56,626 bases of DNA from assembly GCF_001509475.1 (NCBI RefSeq), contig NZ_LLZG01000365.1:1-56626 (forward strand), written 5' to 3'. Below the pieces are notes generated by a model. It was not told where the DNA came from, did no database searches, and worked only from the letters and a program-made list of their open reading frames with translations. Below are positions 8,939 to 21,101 of the stretch, one piece after another. Position 1 is the first letter of the stretch; the number at the start of each line of letters is the position of its first letter. Made by a program: the position numbers and the translations under genes. The stretch is from Streptomyces regalis. GTDB lineage: Bacteria; Actinomycetota; Actinomycetes; Streptomycetales; Streptomycetaceae.

Positions 8939-9556
8939 GTGCACCCCCGACTGCACTCCCGAACTCTCCGGTCCGCTCTGCTCACCGTCTGCGCCACCGC
9001 GGCCCTGTCCCTCGCCGGCGCCGCACCGGCCGCCGCACACACCCCGGCTCCGGTTCGCGCGGCCGCCGTCGCCCCCGGACTCACCCCGCTGACCGACCTG
9101 TTCGCCGAGCGGCTGCTGGTCGCCGACAAAGTGGCCGCCGCCAAGTACGGCACCGACAAGCCGATCGACGACCCGGTGCGCGAGCAGCAGATCCTGGACG
9201 ACGTCGCCGCGCGGGCGACCGGGCTCGGGCTGGACCCGGCGGCCGTGCAGGCTGTCTTCCGGGACCAGATCGAGGCGAACAAGCTGGTGCAGCGCGGGCT
9301 GTACGCGCGCTGGGACGCACACCCCGAGGAGCGGCCCACCGAGCGCCCGGACCTGGTCAAGGAGGTGCGCCCGGTGCTGGACCGCATCACCACCCAGCTG
9401 CTGGAGGCTCTGCAGGACACCCAGCGGCTGAGGACGTCGCCCTCGTGCGAGCCGCGGCTGGGGGTCGCCGCCGTCCGGTCCGCGTACGGCCATGAGCTGG
9501 ACGCGCTGCATGTGCGGGGGCTGGTGCGGGCGCTGCCCTCGGTCTGCGCGGACTGA
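8939..9556 (+). CDS. Secreted chorismate mutase (AroQ-gamma type)
   Basis: 205 aa from GTG 8939, preceded by GGAAGG at a good distance. A signal peptide is evident (about residues 1-37, hydrophobic LLTVCATAALSLAGAAPAAA). The mature part is all-alpha: LFAERLLVADKVAAAKYGTDKPIDDPVREQ carries the AroQ active-site Arg and Lys, and a later IEANKLVQ and the Cys pair near the C-terminus fit the exported AroQ-gamma class known from Mycobacterium tuberculosis. Expected to convert chorismate to prephenate outside the cytoplasm. No aromatic biosynthesis genes are next to it. The biological role of secreted forms is unclear. Confidence 0.82.
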   Translation: MHPRLHSRTLRSALLTVCATAALSLAGAAPAAAHTPAPVRAAAVAPGLTPLTDLFAERLLVADKVAAAKYGTDKPIDDPVREQQILDDVAARATGLGLDPAAVQAVFRDQIEANKLVQRGLYARWDAHPEERPTERPDLVKEVRPVLDRITTQLLEALQDTQRLRTSPSCEPRLGVAAVRSAYGHELDALHVRGLVRALPSVCAD

Positions 9557-9588
9557 GCCGCCGCACCCACCCCTGCCCCGCCCCCGCC

Positions 9589-11175
9589 TCAGTCCGTCAT
9601 CCGGTCCGCCCGGCCGATGGCCTCGGCGAGCTGCCGCACCGCCCCGTCCTCCGTCTCCTTCGCCAGGCCCTCGGCGATCTCCCCGAGCTCGCGGAGGGAC
9701 GGGGCACCGGGCAGTGAGCTCCAGCGCTCGTCCCCGCCCCCGTCGCGCAGAGCGTCGGCGAAGTAGGCGGCCGTCGCGGTCACCTGGAACCTCGGGGAGG
9801 CGTCGCCCAGGGAGTCGTGCAGGGAGCCGGTCTCCAAGCGGCCCGACTCCTCGTGCGGGGCGCGGGTCTTCGGGTCGAGCCAGCGGACGCTCGCCGTGGC
9901 GAGGTGGCCTGAAGTGCCGGGCCTGGTGCGGACGGCGTAGAGGGCGGTGACCGTGTGGCCGGGGCCGATCTCGCCGCCGTCGACGCGGTCGTCGCGGAAG
10001 TCCTCGTCGGCGACCTGGCGGTTGTCGTAGCCGATGAGGCGGAAGTCGGAGACGGTCGCCTGGTCGAAGGCGATCTGGGCCTTGGCGTCGCGGGCGGTCA
10101 GGTCGATGTTGCGGGGGAGGTCGTCGCAGAAGACCTTGCGGGCGTCGTCCTCGTCGGAGACGTAGACCGTGTGGCCGTCGCCCTTGTCGGCCAGGCGTTC
10201 CATCAGGGCGTCGCCGTAGTCACTGCCGACGCCCACGCCGAAGAGGGTGATGCCGTGTTCGCGGCGCTCGGAGGCGATGCGTTCGAGGATGGTGTCCGCG
10301 TCGGTGTCGCCGGTGTTGGCCAGGGCGTCGGAGACCAGGACGACGCGGTTCGTGGCGCCCTCCCTCAGGCCCTCCTCGGCCGTCTCGTAGCCGGTTTCCA
10401 TGCCCGCGCCCAGGTTGGTGGAGTCGGTGGGCTCCAGGCTGTCGACGGCGTCGTGGATCTCGTCACGGTTGCCGTCCAGGCGGGTCATCGGCAGGACCGT
10501 CTCGGCCTCGTCGCTGAAGGTGACGATGGCGACCGAGTCGTCGTCGCGCAGTCGGTTCGTCATCACGCCGAGGGAGTCCTTGGCGAGGTCGAGGCGGCCC
10601 GGTTCGCCCATGGATCCGGAGATGTCGATGACGAAGGTGAGGGCGGCGGGCGGGCGTTCACCGGAGTCCTCGGCGGGCCGGGTGGCCAGGCCCACGCGGA
10701 CCAGGGACCAGTCCTCGCGGTCGGTGCGGGCGCCGTCGACGGTGACCGTGAAGCCGTTGCCGTCGGGGCGGTCGTAGTCCTGGCGGAAGCTGTTGACGAA
10801 CTCCTCGGGGCGGACCGTCGACGGGTCGGGCAGGCGGCCCTCGGCGAGGGTGCGGCGAGCGTAGCCGTAGGAGGCGGTGTCGACGTCGAGGGCGAAGGTG
10901 GACAGGTAGTCGGGGGCGGGCGCGAACTCGCGGGAGTCCGAGTCGCCGGAGTCGGAGTCGGTGCCCTTCTGCTCACCCGTTCCACCGCCGCTGCTGTTGT
11001 TGTAGCCGGGGGCGGGGAAGCCTTTGCCGTTGCTTCCGTCGTCCGCCTGGTAGCCCCCGCTGTTGCTGCTGTTGCTGCCGTCCCCGGCGCTGCAGCCGGT
11101 GAGCAGCAGGCCGCCTGCCGCGGTGAGTGCGAGCAGGGCGGCGCGCAGCCTTCGTATGCGGTACCGCTCCATCAT
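9589..11175 (-). CDS. VWA-domain lipoprotein (YfbK-like)
   Basis: 528 aa. Lipoprotein signal with lipobox LLTGC (Cys28), then a low-complexity Ser/Gly/Asn/Asp-rich linker (about 29-82). An N-terminal conserved segment (EFAPAPDYLSTFALDVDTASY) is followed by a von Willebrand factor A domain with a MIDAS DISGS (D184, S186, S188), and a C-terminal domain of the YfbK/DUF3520 type. Probably a surface-anchored protein-binding module. A second Met one codon later could also start it. It stands alone; the gap to the ABC permease on the same strand is about 145 bp and shows nothing obvious. Confidence 0.85.
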   Translation of the reverse strand: MMERYRIRRLRAALLALTAAGGLLLTGCSAGDGSNSSNSGGYQADDGSNGKGFPAPGYNNSSGGGTGEQKGTDSDSGDSDSREFAPAPDYLSTFALDVDTASYGYARRTLAEGRLPDPSTVRPEEFVNSFRQDYDRPDGNGFTVTVDGARTDREDWSLVRVGLATRPAEDSGERPPAALTFVIDISGSMGEPGRLDLAKDSLGVMTNRLRDDDSVAIVTFSDEAETVLPMTRLDGNRDEIHDAVDSLEPTDSTNLGAGMETGYETAEEGLREGATNRVVLVSDALANTGDTDADTILERIASERREHGITLFGVGVGSDYGDALMERLADKGDGHTVYVSDEDDARKVFCDDLPRNIDLTARDAKAQIAFDQATVSDFRLIGYDNRQVADEDFRDDRVDGGEIGPGHTVTALYAVRTRPGTSGHLATASVRWLDPKTRAPHEESGRLETGSLHDSLGDASPRFQVTATAAYFADALRDGGGDERWSSLPGAPSLRELGEIAEGLAKETEDGAVRQLAEAIGRADRMTD

Positions 11176-11319
11176 CCGTGCCCCCTTGGTCCGTTGACGT
11201 CGACTTCTGTGACTGTGACGGGCCAGGGGGCCGGAACGTGCGCTACGGAGCGTTGCGGATGAGTCTCGAAGAGGGCACGGGAGCGGCCCGTCGAGACCGG
11301 TGGGTGATCTTCCGGTGAC

Positions 11320-12186
11320 CTAGGACACGATGTCCTTACGGGCGAAACCGCGGAAGGCCAGGGCGAACAGCACGAGGGCGTACGTTACGGAAATCGCCGT
11401 GCCCTGGATCATGCCGGACCACTCGGGGCGGGCCTGTACGGCGTCCGCCCAGGCGAACTGCCAGTGCGCGGGCAGGAAATGGCGCCAGTCGCCGAGGGCG
11501 GTCACGGCGTCGAGGACGTTGCCGACGATGGTCAGGCCGACCGCGCCGCCGACCGCGCCGAGCGGGGCGTCCGTCTTGGTGGACAGCCAGAACGCCAGGC
11601 CCGCGGTGACCAGTTGGGACACGAAGATGTACGCCACGACCACCACCAGGCGCTGCGCCGCCGTGCCCGTGTCGAGCGAACCGCCGGTGGGGATCTGCAA
11701 CGGACCCCAGCCGTACGCGGCCGTACCGACTGCCAACGCCACCACCGGCAGCAGCACCATCGCGGCCAGGCTGAGCCCCAGCCCGACCACGAGCTTGGAC
11801 CACAGCAGGCGCATCCGGGGCACGGGCGCCGCGAGCAGGTAGCGCAGGGAGGACCAGCCGGCCTCCGACGCCACCGTGTCCCCGCAGAACAGCGCGACGG
11901 GGATGACCAGCAGGAAGCCCGCGGAGACGAAGAGGTTGACGGCGGCGAAGTTCGCGCCGGACGCGGTGGCCGTGTCCATCAGGTTGATGCGGTTGCCGGA
12001 GCCGTCGTCCGTGTCGCCGCCGATCGCGAAGGCGACGACCAGCACGAACGGCAGCGCGGCCAGGATCGCGCCCATGACCAGCGTCCGGCGGCGCTTGAGC
12101 TGGCGGACCAGTTCGACCCGGAGGGGCAGCGTACGGCCCGCCCGGTAACCGGAGGCGACCTCGGTGCGCTCGGTGAGCGTGCTCAT
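11320..12186 (-). CDS. ABC-2 type transporter permease
   Basis: 288 aa integral membrane protein with about six hydrophobic segments. The N-terminus is cytoplasmic (ELVRQLKRRRTLVMGAILAALPFV), followed by an extracytoplasmic loop (about 70-90) and the typical ABC-2 core. The ATG overlaps the stop of the upstream S15-ABC fusion gene (ATGA), so the two form a complete exporter: this permease and the fused ATPase. The substrate is unknown; the linked extracellular peptidase domain hints at a peptide or peptide-derived substrate. Confidence 0.85.
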   Translation of the reverse strand: MSTLTERTEVASGYRAGRTLPLRVELVRQLKRRRTLVMGAILAALPFVLVVAFAIGGDTDDGSGNRINLMDTATASGANFAAVNLFVSAGFLLVIPVALFCGDTVASEAGWSSLRYLLAAPVPRMRLLWSKLVVGLGLSLAAMVLLPVVALAVGTAAYGWGPLQIPTGGSLDTGTAAQRLVVVVAYIFVSQLVTAGLAFWLSTKTDAPLGAVGGAVGLTIVGNVLDAVTALGDWRHFLPAHWQFAWADAVQARPEWSGMIQGTAISVTYALVLFALAFRGFARKDIVS

Positions 12187-14834
12187 GCGGAACCTCCGAT
12201 CAGAGTGAGGAAGGCGTCTTCCAGGCGCCGGTGCGGGCCGACCGACTGGACGGGCACCTCAAGGCGTACGAGTTCGGCGACCAGGCGCGTCGCACTGCCG
12301 TCGGTGTCGAGCCGGACCAGGAGTCCATCGTCGGTGCGCACGGCCGAAGCCACGCCCGGCAGGGCGGCGATCTTGTCGACGACCGGTTCCTCCACGGCTG
12401 TGGGGGTGCCGACGAGCAGTGTGTCGCCGGAGCCGATGATCTCGGCGACCGGGCCCGCCTGCACGAGGCGGCCGCGGTCCATCACCACGAGGTGGGTGCA
12501 GGTCTGCTCGACCTCCGCCAGCAGGTGGCTGGAGACGATCACCGTACGGCCGGCGGCGGCGTAGCGGATCATCACCTCGCGCATCTCGCGGATCTGGGGC
12601 GGGTCGAGGCCGTTGGTCGGCTCGTCCAGGATGAGCAGGTCCGGCAGGCCGAGCATGGCCTGGGCGATGGCCAGCCGCTGGCGCATGCCCTGGGAGTACG
12701 TGCGGACCGCGCGGGCCAGTGCGTCGCCGAGACCGGCGATCTCCAGGGCCTCGTCGAGGTGGGAGTCCTCGGGCGGGCGGCCCGTGGCCTGCCAGTACAG
12801 TTCCAGGTTCTCCCGGCCGGACAGGTGCGGCAGGAAGCCCGCGCCCTCCACGAAGGCGCCGACCCTGGACAGGACGGGCGCGCCCGGGCGGATCGCGTGG
12901 CCGAAGACGCGGATCTCACCGGCGTCCGGCTTGATCAGGCCCATCAGCATGCGCAGAGTCGTCGTCTTGCCGGCGCCGTTCGGGCCGAGCAGGCCGAGGA
13001 CCTGGCCCTTCTCGACGCGGAAGGACAGATCCCGTACCGCGTAACGGTCCTCGGAACCCGCGTACCGCTTGCTCAGGTCGGTGATCTGGAGCGGCACTTC
13101 GGCCAGCTCGGGGTCGGGCGCGGGGGTGGCGGTGCGGCGGCGGGCCGTCAGCAGCAGGGCCAGGGCGATGAGCGCGCCGGTGAGCGGCAGCCACCACACC
13201 CAGGACGGCAGCGGGGCGGCGGCGGTGCTCACGCCGGGGGCCGTCGGGACCGACAGGTCGCCCTTCAGGGAGACCGTGTACGTCGCCGGGGCGACCGGGG
13301 AGGCGTAGCCGAGGTCCGTGGAGGACAGGACCAGGCGCAGGCGGTGGCCGCTGTCGAGGTCGTGGTCGATGGCGGGGAGCGTGATCGTCACGTCCTTGCC
13401 CGCCTTGGCGCCCTCGACGCGCAGGGGCGTGACGAGTTGGGACGGCAGCACCTGCTGGGTGCCGCCGGGGCCGACGTCGTAGACCTTGGCGAAGAGCACG
13501 GCGTCCTCGCTGGTGGACTTCACATGGACGGTCGCCGTCGGGGAGCCGGTGATGCGCAGGTCGTCGCGGACCGGCGCCGACTCGAAGCGGGCGAACTGGC
13601 CCGGGAAGTCCAGTGACACCCCGACACCGAGCGAGGACAGCTGGGCGAGCCCGCCGGAGCCACCGAGGCCGGGCAGGGCCGAGACGGCGGGCGGGTTGGC
13701 GCCGGCCGGGTTGGCGAAGCTCTGCTCGCCGCCGGTGAGGGAGACGGACTTGCGGCCGCTCTCCAGGCCGGGGTAGGAGTCGGCGCTCGCGCCCCTCAGC
13801 GTGGCCTGGCCGTCGGTGGAGTCGACGCCTCCGGTGCGGGTGACGCGGAAGGCCGGGCCGGTGTCGGCGCTCTTGTCGTCCTTGAGGTAGCGGTCGAACC
13901 AGGACTGCAGGCGCGCCTGGATCCGGCCCGTCTCCGTGTCGCCGCCGTCGTGGCCGCCGGCGATCCAGTCGACGTCGACGGGGGCGCCGTTGGCACGGAT
14001 CGCCTTCGCCGCCTGGTCGGCCTGACCGAGCGGGAAGAGGGAGTCGGACTGGCCCTGCACGAGCAGGGTGGGCACGTCGATGCGGTCGCCCACGGCGGAC
14101 GGCGAGCGCTCCTCCAGCATGGTGCGGGCCTCGGCGTCCGGGATGCCGGACTCGGCGACCCGGTCGTACATCTCGCAGATCTGCGTCTCGAACTTGTCGC
14201 AGCCGCCGCCCGAGTTGACGAAGATGCCCGCCCAGAGCTTCTTGAAGACGCCGTTCGGGAACAGGGCGTCCGCCAGGTTCCAGTACGTGATCGCCGGGGC
14301 GATGGCGTCCACCCGGTCGTCGTGCCCGGCGGCCAGCAGCGCGATGGCGCCGCCGTAGGAGCCGCCCGCCATGCCGACCCGCGGGTCGCCGGTCTTGTCG
14401 AGCTCGACCTGGGGCTGCTTCGCCAGCCAGTCGAGCAGCTTGGAGACGTCGGCGACCTCGCCCTTCGGGTCGTTCAGCCCGATCTTGCCGGTCGACTTCC
14501 CGAAGCCACGGGCCGACCAGGTCAGCACCGCGTAGCCGTCCCGGGCGAGGTCCTCGGCCTGCTGCCGTACGTCGTCCTTGCTGCCGCCGAAACCGTGTCC
14601 CAGCAGGACGGCCGGTCGGCGGCCTGAGGGGCCGGACGTGAAGTACGAGGTGTCGATGCGTACCCCGTCGCCCATGTCCATGACCCGGTCGGTGCTGCGC
14701 ACCGGCGGCGCGTCGTCGTCGGCGACGGCCGTCCATGTACCGGCACCGGCGAGGACGACGACGGAGGCCGCGGAGGCGAACCACCGTCGCGGCCTCCGTA
14801 CGCGCCCTCGCAGTCCGGGCAGTCGAAGATCCAT
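12183..14834 (-). CDS. Fusion: extracellular S15-type peptidase/acylase + ABC ATPase
   Basis: 883 aa, a three-part protein. Residues 1-40: membrane anchor or signal anchor (WFASAASVVVLAGAGTWTAV). Residues 50-535: X-Pro dipeptidyl-peptidase (S15) alpha/beta hydrolase with nucleophile GGSYGG (S159), acid QSD (D264), base GGH (H295), then the jelly-roll C-terminal S15 domain. Residues 544-564: a second membrane segment (WVWWLPLTGALIALALLL). Residues 582-883: ABC ATPase with Walker A GPNGAGKT (617-624), signature YSQGMRQR (713-720), Walker B LLILDEP and H-loop SSHLL. Predicted topology puts the hydrolase outside and the ATPase inside. Coupled to the ABC-2 permease. Only a weak ribosome site precedes the ATG. 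Domain calls are secure, joint function is inference. Confidence 0.88.
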   Translation of the reverse strand: MDLRLPGLRGRVRRPRRWFASAASVVVLAGAGTWTAVADDDAPPVRSTDRVMDMGDGVRIDTSYFTSGPSGRRPAVLLGHGFGGSKDDVRQQAEDLARDGYAVLTWSARGFGKSTGKIGLNDPKGEVADVSKLLDWLAKQPQVELDKTGDPRVGMAGGSYGGAIALLAAGHDDRVDAIAPAITYWNLADALFPNGVFKKLWAGIFVNSGGGCDKFETQICEMYDRVAESGIPDAEARTMLEERSPSAVGDRIDVPTLLVQGQSDSLFPLGQADQAAKAIRANGAPVDVDWIAGGHDGGDTETGRIQARLQSWFDRYLKDDKSADTGPAFRVTRTGGVDSTDGQATLRGASADSYPGLESGRKSVSLTGGEQSFANPAGANPPAVSALPGLGGSGGLAQLSSLGVGVSLDFPGQFARFESAPVRDDLRITGSPTATVHVKSTSEDAVLFAKVYDVGPGGTQQVLPSQLVTPLRVEGAKAGKDVTITLPAIDHDLDSGHRLRLVLSSTDLGYASPVAPATYTVSLKGDLSVPTAPGVSTAAAPLPSWVWWLPLTGALIALALLLTARRRTATPAPDPELAEVPLQITDLSKRYAGSEDRYAVRDLSFRVEKGQVLGLLGPNGAGKTTTLRMLMGLIKPDAGEIRVFGHAIRPGAPVLSRVGAFVEGAGFLPHLSGRENLELYWQATGRPPEDSHLDEALEIAGLGDALARAVRTYSQGMRQRLAIAQAMLGLPDLLILDEPTNGLDPPQIREMREVMIRYAAAGRTVIVSSHLLAEVEQTCTHLVVMDRGRLVQAGPVAEIIGSGDTLLVGTPTAVEEPVVDKIAALPGVASAVRTDDGLLVRLDTDGSATRLVAELVRLEVPVQSVGPHRRLEDAFLTLIGGSA

Positions 14835-14986
14835 GTTTCAACGGTACGGGGTGAAGCTGTCGGTCAGTTATCGACCGAAGGCTGAATCGCGGGCCCTTCC
14901 GTGGGGGTACGGCGCGGGATTTGTCTACCGCGTTCGTGGTACGGGGCGGCTCAGAGCTCGGGCAGATCTGTTGTCGGCCAAGTGCG

Positions 14987-15053
14987 GGTTCATGGTGGTT
15001 GATCGCGCCCACGCGGCGGAGCCGCACATCGGTACAGCCCCGCGCCCCTAAAG
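14987..15053. repeat. Streptomyces intergenic interspersed element
   Basis: The stretch contains GCGCCCACGCGGCGGAGCC followed by a CAGCCCCGCGCCCCT segment. I recognise this wording as a short sequence found many times between genes in Streptomyces chromosomes. It contains a small GC-rich hairpin (GGCGGAGCCGC) and sits just before the permease stop. Identification is from memory; a genome self-comparison would show the copies. Confidence 0.55.
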
Positions 15054-15058
15054 GGCGC

Positions 15059-16450
15059 CTACTCGTCCGTCGGTATCGACACCAGCCATCGGGTGTCCCG
15101 GCGCGGGCGCAGGTACAGGGCCCAGTACAGAGTGGCCACCGCCGTTATGCCGCCCGTCCACAGCAGATAGCTCGTCTCCTGCTGGCTCAGGATGTACACC
15201 AGCACCGCGATCAGCAGGACCGGCATCGCCGGCCACAGCGGCATGCGCCATGCCGGCCCGTGCTTGTGGGTGCCTCGGCGGGACAGCAGCGCGGCTACCG
15301 CGACGAGCAGGTACATGCCCGTCACCGAGACCCCCGTCACGCCATACAGGGTGTCGAGGTTGACGAAGCACAGGGCGGCTCCGGGGACGCCGACCGTGAG
15401 GGTGGCGACCCAGGGGGAGCCGAAGCGGCCGAGTTTGGCGAGGACGTTGTTCACCGGGGCGGGCCAGGCCTTGTCGCGGGCCGAGGCGAACAGGACGCGG
15501 GAGTTCTGGATGACCATGACGATTCCCGCGTTGATGATCGCAAGGGCCACGCAGAGGCTGACGAAGGTGCCGACGGCGGAGTTGGACCAGGCGGTGACCA
15601 TGGTGCTGATGTCGCCGCCGGCGAGTTCGTCGAGGTTCGATGCGCCCAGGGTGATCGCCACGACCGGGACCAGGATGATCACGGCGGAGAGGCCGAGGGT
15701 GGCGAGGACCGTGCGGGCGACGTTTCGGCGCGGGTTCTCCATTTCCTCGGAGAGGTAGACGGCGGTCGAGAAGCCCTGGGTGACGAAGAGGGCGATGGCG
15801 AGCCCGGAGACGATCAGCAGAGCCGTCACGGTGTCCGTGCCGCCGTCGGCGCCGGCCACCTGCATGGAGACCAGGCTGTCCGGGCCGCGCTCGGCGTGCG
15901 CGAAGCCCAGCACCGCCACCACGGCCGCCGCGATGACCTCCAGGACCAGGAAGACGCCGGTGATCCAGGCGTTGGCGCGCAGGTCGAGCAGGCCGGCGAG
16001 GGTGGCGAGCAGCATGACGCCGGCGCCGGCCAGGGACGGGTCGAGGTCGACGATCGGCGCGAGGTAGTCGGCCGTGCCCATCGCGATGACCGGCGGGACG
16101 ACCATGACGACCAGCAGGGAGAGCACGAAGACCAGCCAGCCCGCGAGGCGTCCGGCCAGCGTGGACACCATCGCGTATTCGCCGCCCGCGCTGGGGACCA
16201 GCGTGCCCAGCTCCGAGTAGCAGAACGCCACGGCGACACAGAGGAGGGAGCCGATGGCGATCGTGAGGGCGGTGGCGGTGCCGAGCGAGCCGAACAGGTC
16301 GGGGACGACCACGAAGAGGGTGGAGGCGGGGGTCACGCAGGAGAGCGTGAGCAGGGTGCCACCGACGATGCCGATGGAGCGCTTGAGCTTCTGAGGGGTG
16401 TCGGACGCCTCGGGGACGGCGGTCTCGACAGGGCGGAGCGTGTCGGTCAT
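15059..16450 (-). CDS. APC-family amino acid/amine permease
   Basis: 463 aa from the ATG at 16450 (MTDTLRP); an upstream in-frame ATG at 16492 would add 14 residues of unlikely sequence. Twelve-segment amino acid-polyamine-organocation carrier. The first segment includes GIVGGTLLTLSCVTPASTLFV, close to the APC unwound helix signature, and GGEYAMVSTLAGRLAGW matches the conserved loop after segment 2. Located downstream of iolA on the same strand but separated by two hairpins. It does not look like a classical inositol carrier (those are MFS), so a link with inositol use is doubtful. Substrate unknown. Confidence 0.83.
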   Translation of the reverse strand: MTDTLRPVETAVPEASDTPQKLKRSIGIVGGTLLTLSCVTPASTLFVVVPDLFGSLGTATALTIAIGSLLCVAVAFCYSELGTLVPSAGGEYAMVSTLAGRLAGWLVFVLSLLVVMVVPPVIAMGTADYLAPIVDLDPSLAGAGVMLLATLAGLLDLRANAWITGVFLVLEVIAAAVVAVLGFAHAERGPDSLVSMQVAGADGGTDTVTALLIVSGLAIALFVTQGFSTAVYLSEEMENPRRNVARTVLATLGLSAVIILVPVVAITLGASNLDELAGGDISTMVTAWSNSAVGTFVSLCVALAIINAGIVMVIQNSRVLFASARDKAWPAPVNNVLAKLGRFGSPWVATLTVGVPGAALCFVNLDTLYGVTGVSVTGMYLLVAVAALLSRRGTHKHGPAWRMPLWPAMPVLLIAVLVYILSQQETSYLLWTGGITAVATLYWALYLRPRRDTRWLVSIPTDE

Positions 16451-16518
16451 ACGGGGGTTCCGATCGACTCGTACAGCGGGACTGCGCTGCATGGAACCCC
16501 GACGAAAACCAACACGTC

Positions 16519-16559
16519 AATGGCCTTCCTCCTACGAAATCCGTAGACGGAAGGCCATT
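16519..16559. terminator. Bidirectional hairpin between permease and iolA
   Basis: Inverted repeat with 11-bp outer arms (left AATGGCCTTCC at 16519-16529, right GGAAGGCCATT at 16549-16559) and a 5-bp inner stem CTACG/CGTAG. Followed by TTT on the plus side. It lies between the iolA end and the permease start, so it may end iolA transcripts or act as an operator for the permease. Confidence 0.5.
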
Positions 16560-16603
16560 TGACTGCCTTATGCATCAGAAACTGCTGTTCCCTGACGAGC
16601 TTT

Positions 16604-16630
16604 CGCGCCCTACGGGAACCGCAGGGCGCG
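16604..16630. terminator. GC-rich hairpin just after iolA
   Basis: CGCGCCCT (16604-16611) pairs with AGGGCGCG (16623-16630). An A-tract at 16636-16642 lies on the iolA side, giving a T-tract before, not after, the stem for minus-strand transcripts. It is therefore not a textbook intrinsic terminator for iolA, though it may still help define the 3' end. Confidence 0.35.
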
Positions 16631-16644
16631 CGCGCAAAAAAACC

Positions 16645-18147
<1,503 letters not shown>

Positions 18148-18161
18148 GACCGGTTACTCCT

Positions 18162-20041
<1,880 letters not shown>

Positions 20042-20045
<4 letters not shown>

Positions 20046-20203
20046 CGGTAACCCTCCGTGTGGTTCGGATGGGGGTTATCGGGGACCTCCGGCGCGGGGC
20101 CGTAGCGGGCGGGGAGTCTTCGCTCGCACTTCGCTCCTGCCAAAGCAAAGCGGCTACCCGCGCCGGAGGCGTTCTGTGGGCGGAACGTACGGCTCGTGGT
20201 CAT
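20042..20203 (-). pseudogene. iolB: iolB remnant (5-deoxyglucuronate isomerase fragment)
   Basis: The 160-bp gap between the aldolase and iolD contains a 53-codon open frame (ATG 20203, stop overlapping the iolD start). Its residues 18-35, RFALAGAKCERRLPARYG, and the following PAPEVP match what I recall of the middle of Streptomyces IolB; the first 16 and last 12 residues do not. An intact IolB is about 300 aa, so most of the gene is missing, including the His-rich cupin metal site. Several codons in the matching part are rare here (TTT, TTG, AGA). I read it as an internal-deletion relic at the normal iolB position. It could still be translated as a coupling leader for iolD. Confidence 0.55.
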
Positions 20204-20210
20204 GGCGACC

Positions 20211-21101
20211 TCACAGGAGTCCTACGGCAGTGTCCACCGCGGCGGCAACGTCCCCGTCCGCCGGGTAGAGCAGCGAGCGGCCGACCACCAGGCCCCGCAC
20301 GGTGGGCAGTTGGAGGGCGCCGCGCCACTTCTCGTATGCCCCGGCTTGTTCCTCTGCGGAGCCGCCGACCTCACCCCCCAGGAGTACGGCGGGCAGGGTG
20401 GAGGTCGCCATGACCTCGGCCATGTCGTCGGGGTTGTCGGTGACCGGCACCTTCAGCCAGGTGTAGGCCGAAGTGCCGCCCAGGCCGGAGGCGATGGCGA
20501 TGGACTTGATGACGGCCTCGGCGGACAGGTCGTTGGTGACCTTGCCCTCGGGGGTGCGGTGGCTGATGAACGGCTCGACGAAGACCGGGAGTCGGCGTGC
20601 GGCCATCTCGTCGATGGCGCGGGCGGTGGACTCCAGGGTGGTGAGGGAGCCCGGGTCGTCGTAGTCGATGCGCAGGAGCAGCTTGCCGGCGTCGAACCCG
20701 AGGCGCTGGATGTCCTCGGGGCGGTGGCCGGTGAAGCGGTCGTCGAGCTCGAAGCTCGCGCCCTGAAGGCCGCCGCGGTTCATGGAGCCCATGACGACCT
20801 TGCCGTCGAGGGCGCCGAGCAGCAGCAGGTCGTCGAGGATGTCGGCGGTCGCGAGGACGCCGTCGACGCCGGGGCGGGACAGGGCCAGGCAGAGTCGTTC
20901 GAGCAGGTCGGCGCGGTTGGCCATGGCGAGCCCCCGGCCGCCGACGCCGAGGGCGCCGCGGGCCGGGTGGTCGGCGGCGACGATCATCAGCCGGCCGGAG
21001 TCGCCGAGGAGGGGCCGCCGGGTGCGGCGGGCGGCGGCCTCCGCGATCGCCTCGGGGCGCTGGGTGCGGATGCGGACGAGTTCCGCGATGTCGACGCTCA
21101 C
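20211..21101 (-). CDS. Class I-type aldolase, Cgl0159 family ((beta/alpha)8)
   Basis: 296 aa from GTG 21101, which overlaps the iolC stop as GTGA. Resembles the actinobacterial Cgl0159-type TIM-barrel proteins found in inositol clusters, often annotated as deoxyribose-phosphate aldolases. Conserved segments: LMIVAADHPARGAL, VMGSMNRGGLQG, LLLRIDYDDPGS, YTWLKVPV with a likely Schiff-base Lys, and LPAVLLGGEVGG. By position it probably cleaves 2-deoxy-5-keto-gluconate 6-phosphate, the IolJ step. Function is inferred from context, family membership from sequence. Confidence 0.75.
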   Translation of the reverse strand: MSVDIAELVRIRTQRPEAIAEAAARRTRRPLLGDSGRLMIVAADHPARGALGVGGRGLAMANRADLLERLCLALSRPGVDGVLATADILDDLLLLGALDGKVVMGSMNRGGLQGASFELDDRFTGHRPEDIQRLGFDAGKLLLRIDYDDPGSLTTLESTARAIDEMAARRLPVFVEPFISHRTPEGKVTNDLSAEAVIKSIAIASGLGGTSAYTWLKVPVTDNPDDMAEVMATSTLPAVLLGGEVGGSAEEQAGAYEKWRGALQLPTVRGLVVGRSLLYPADGDVAAAVDTAVGLL

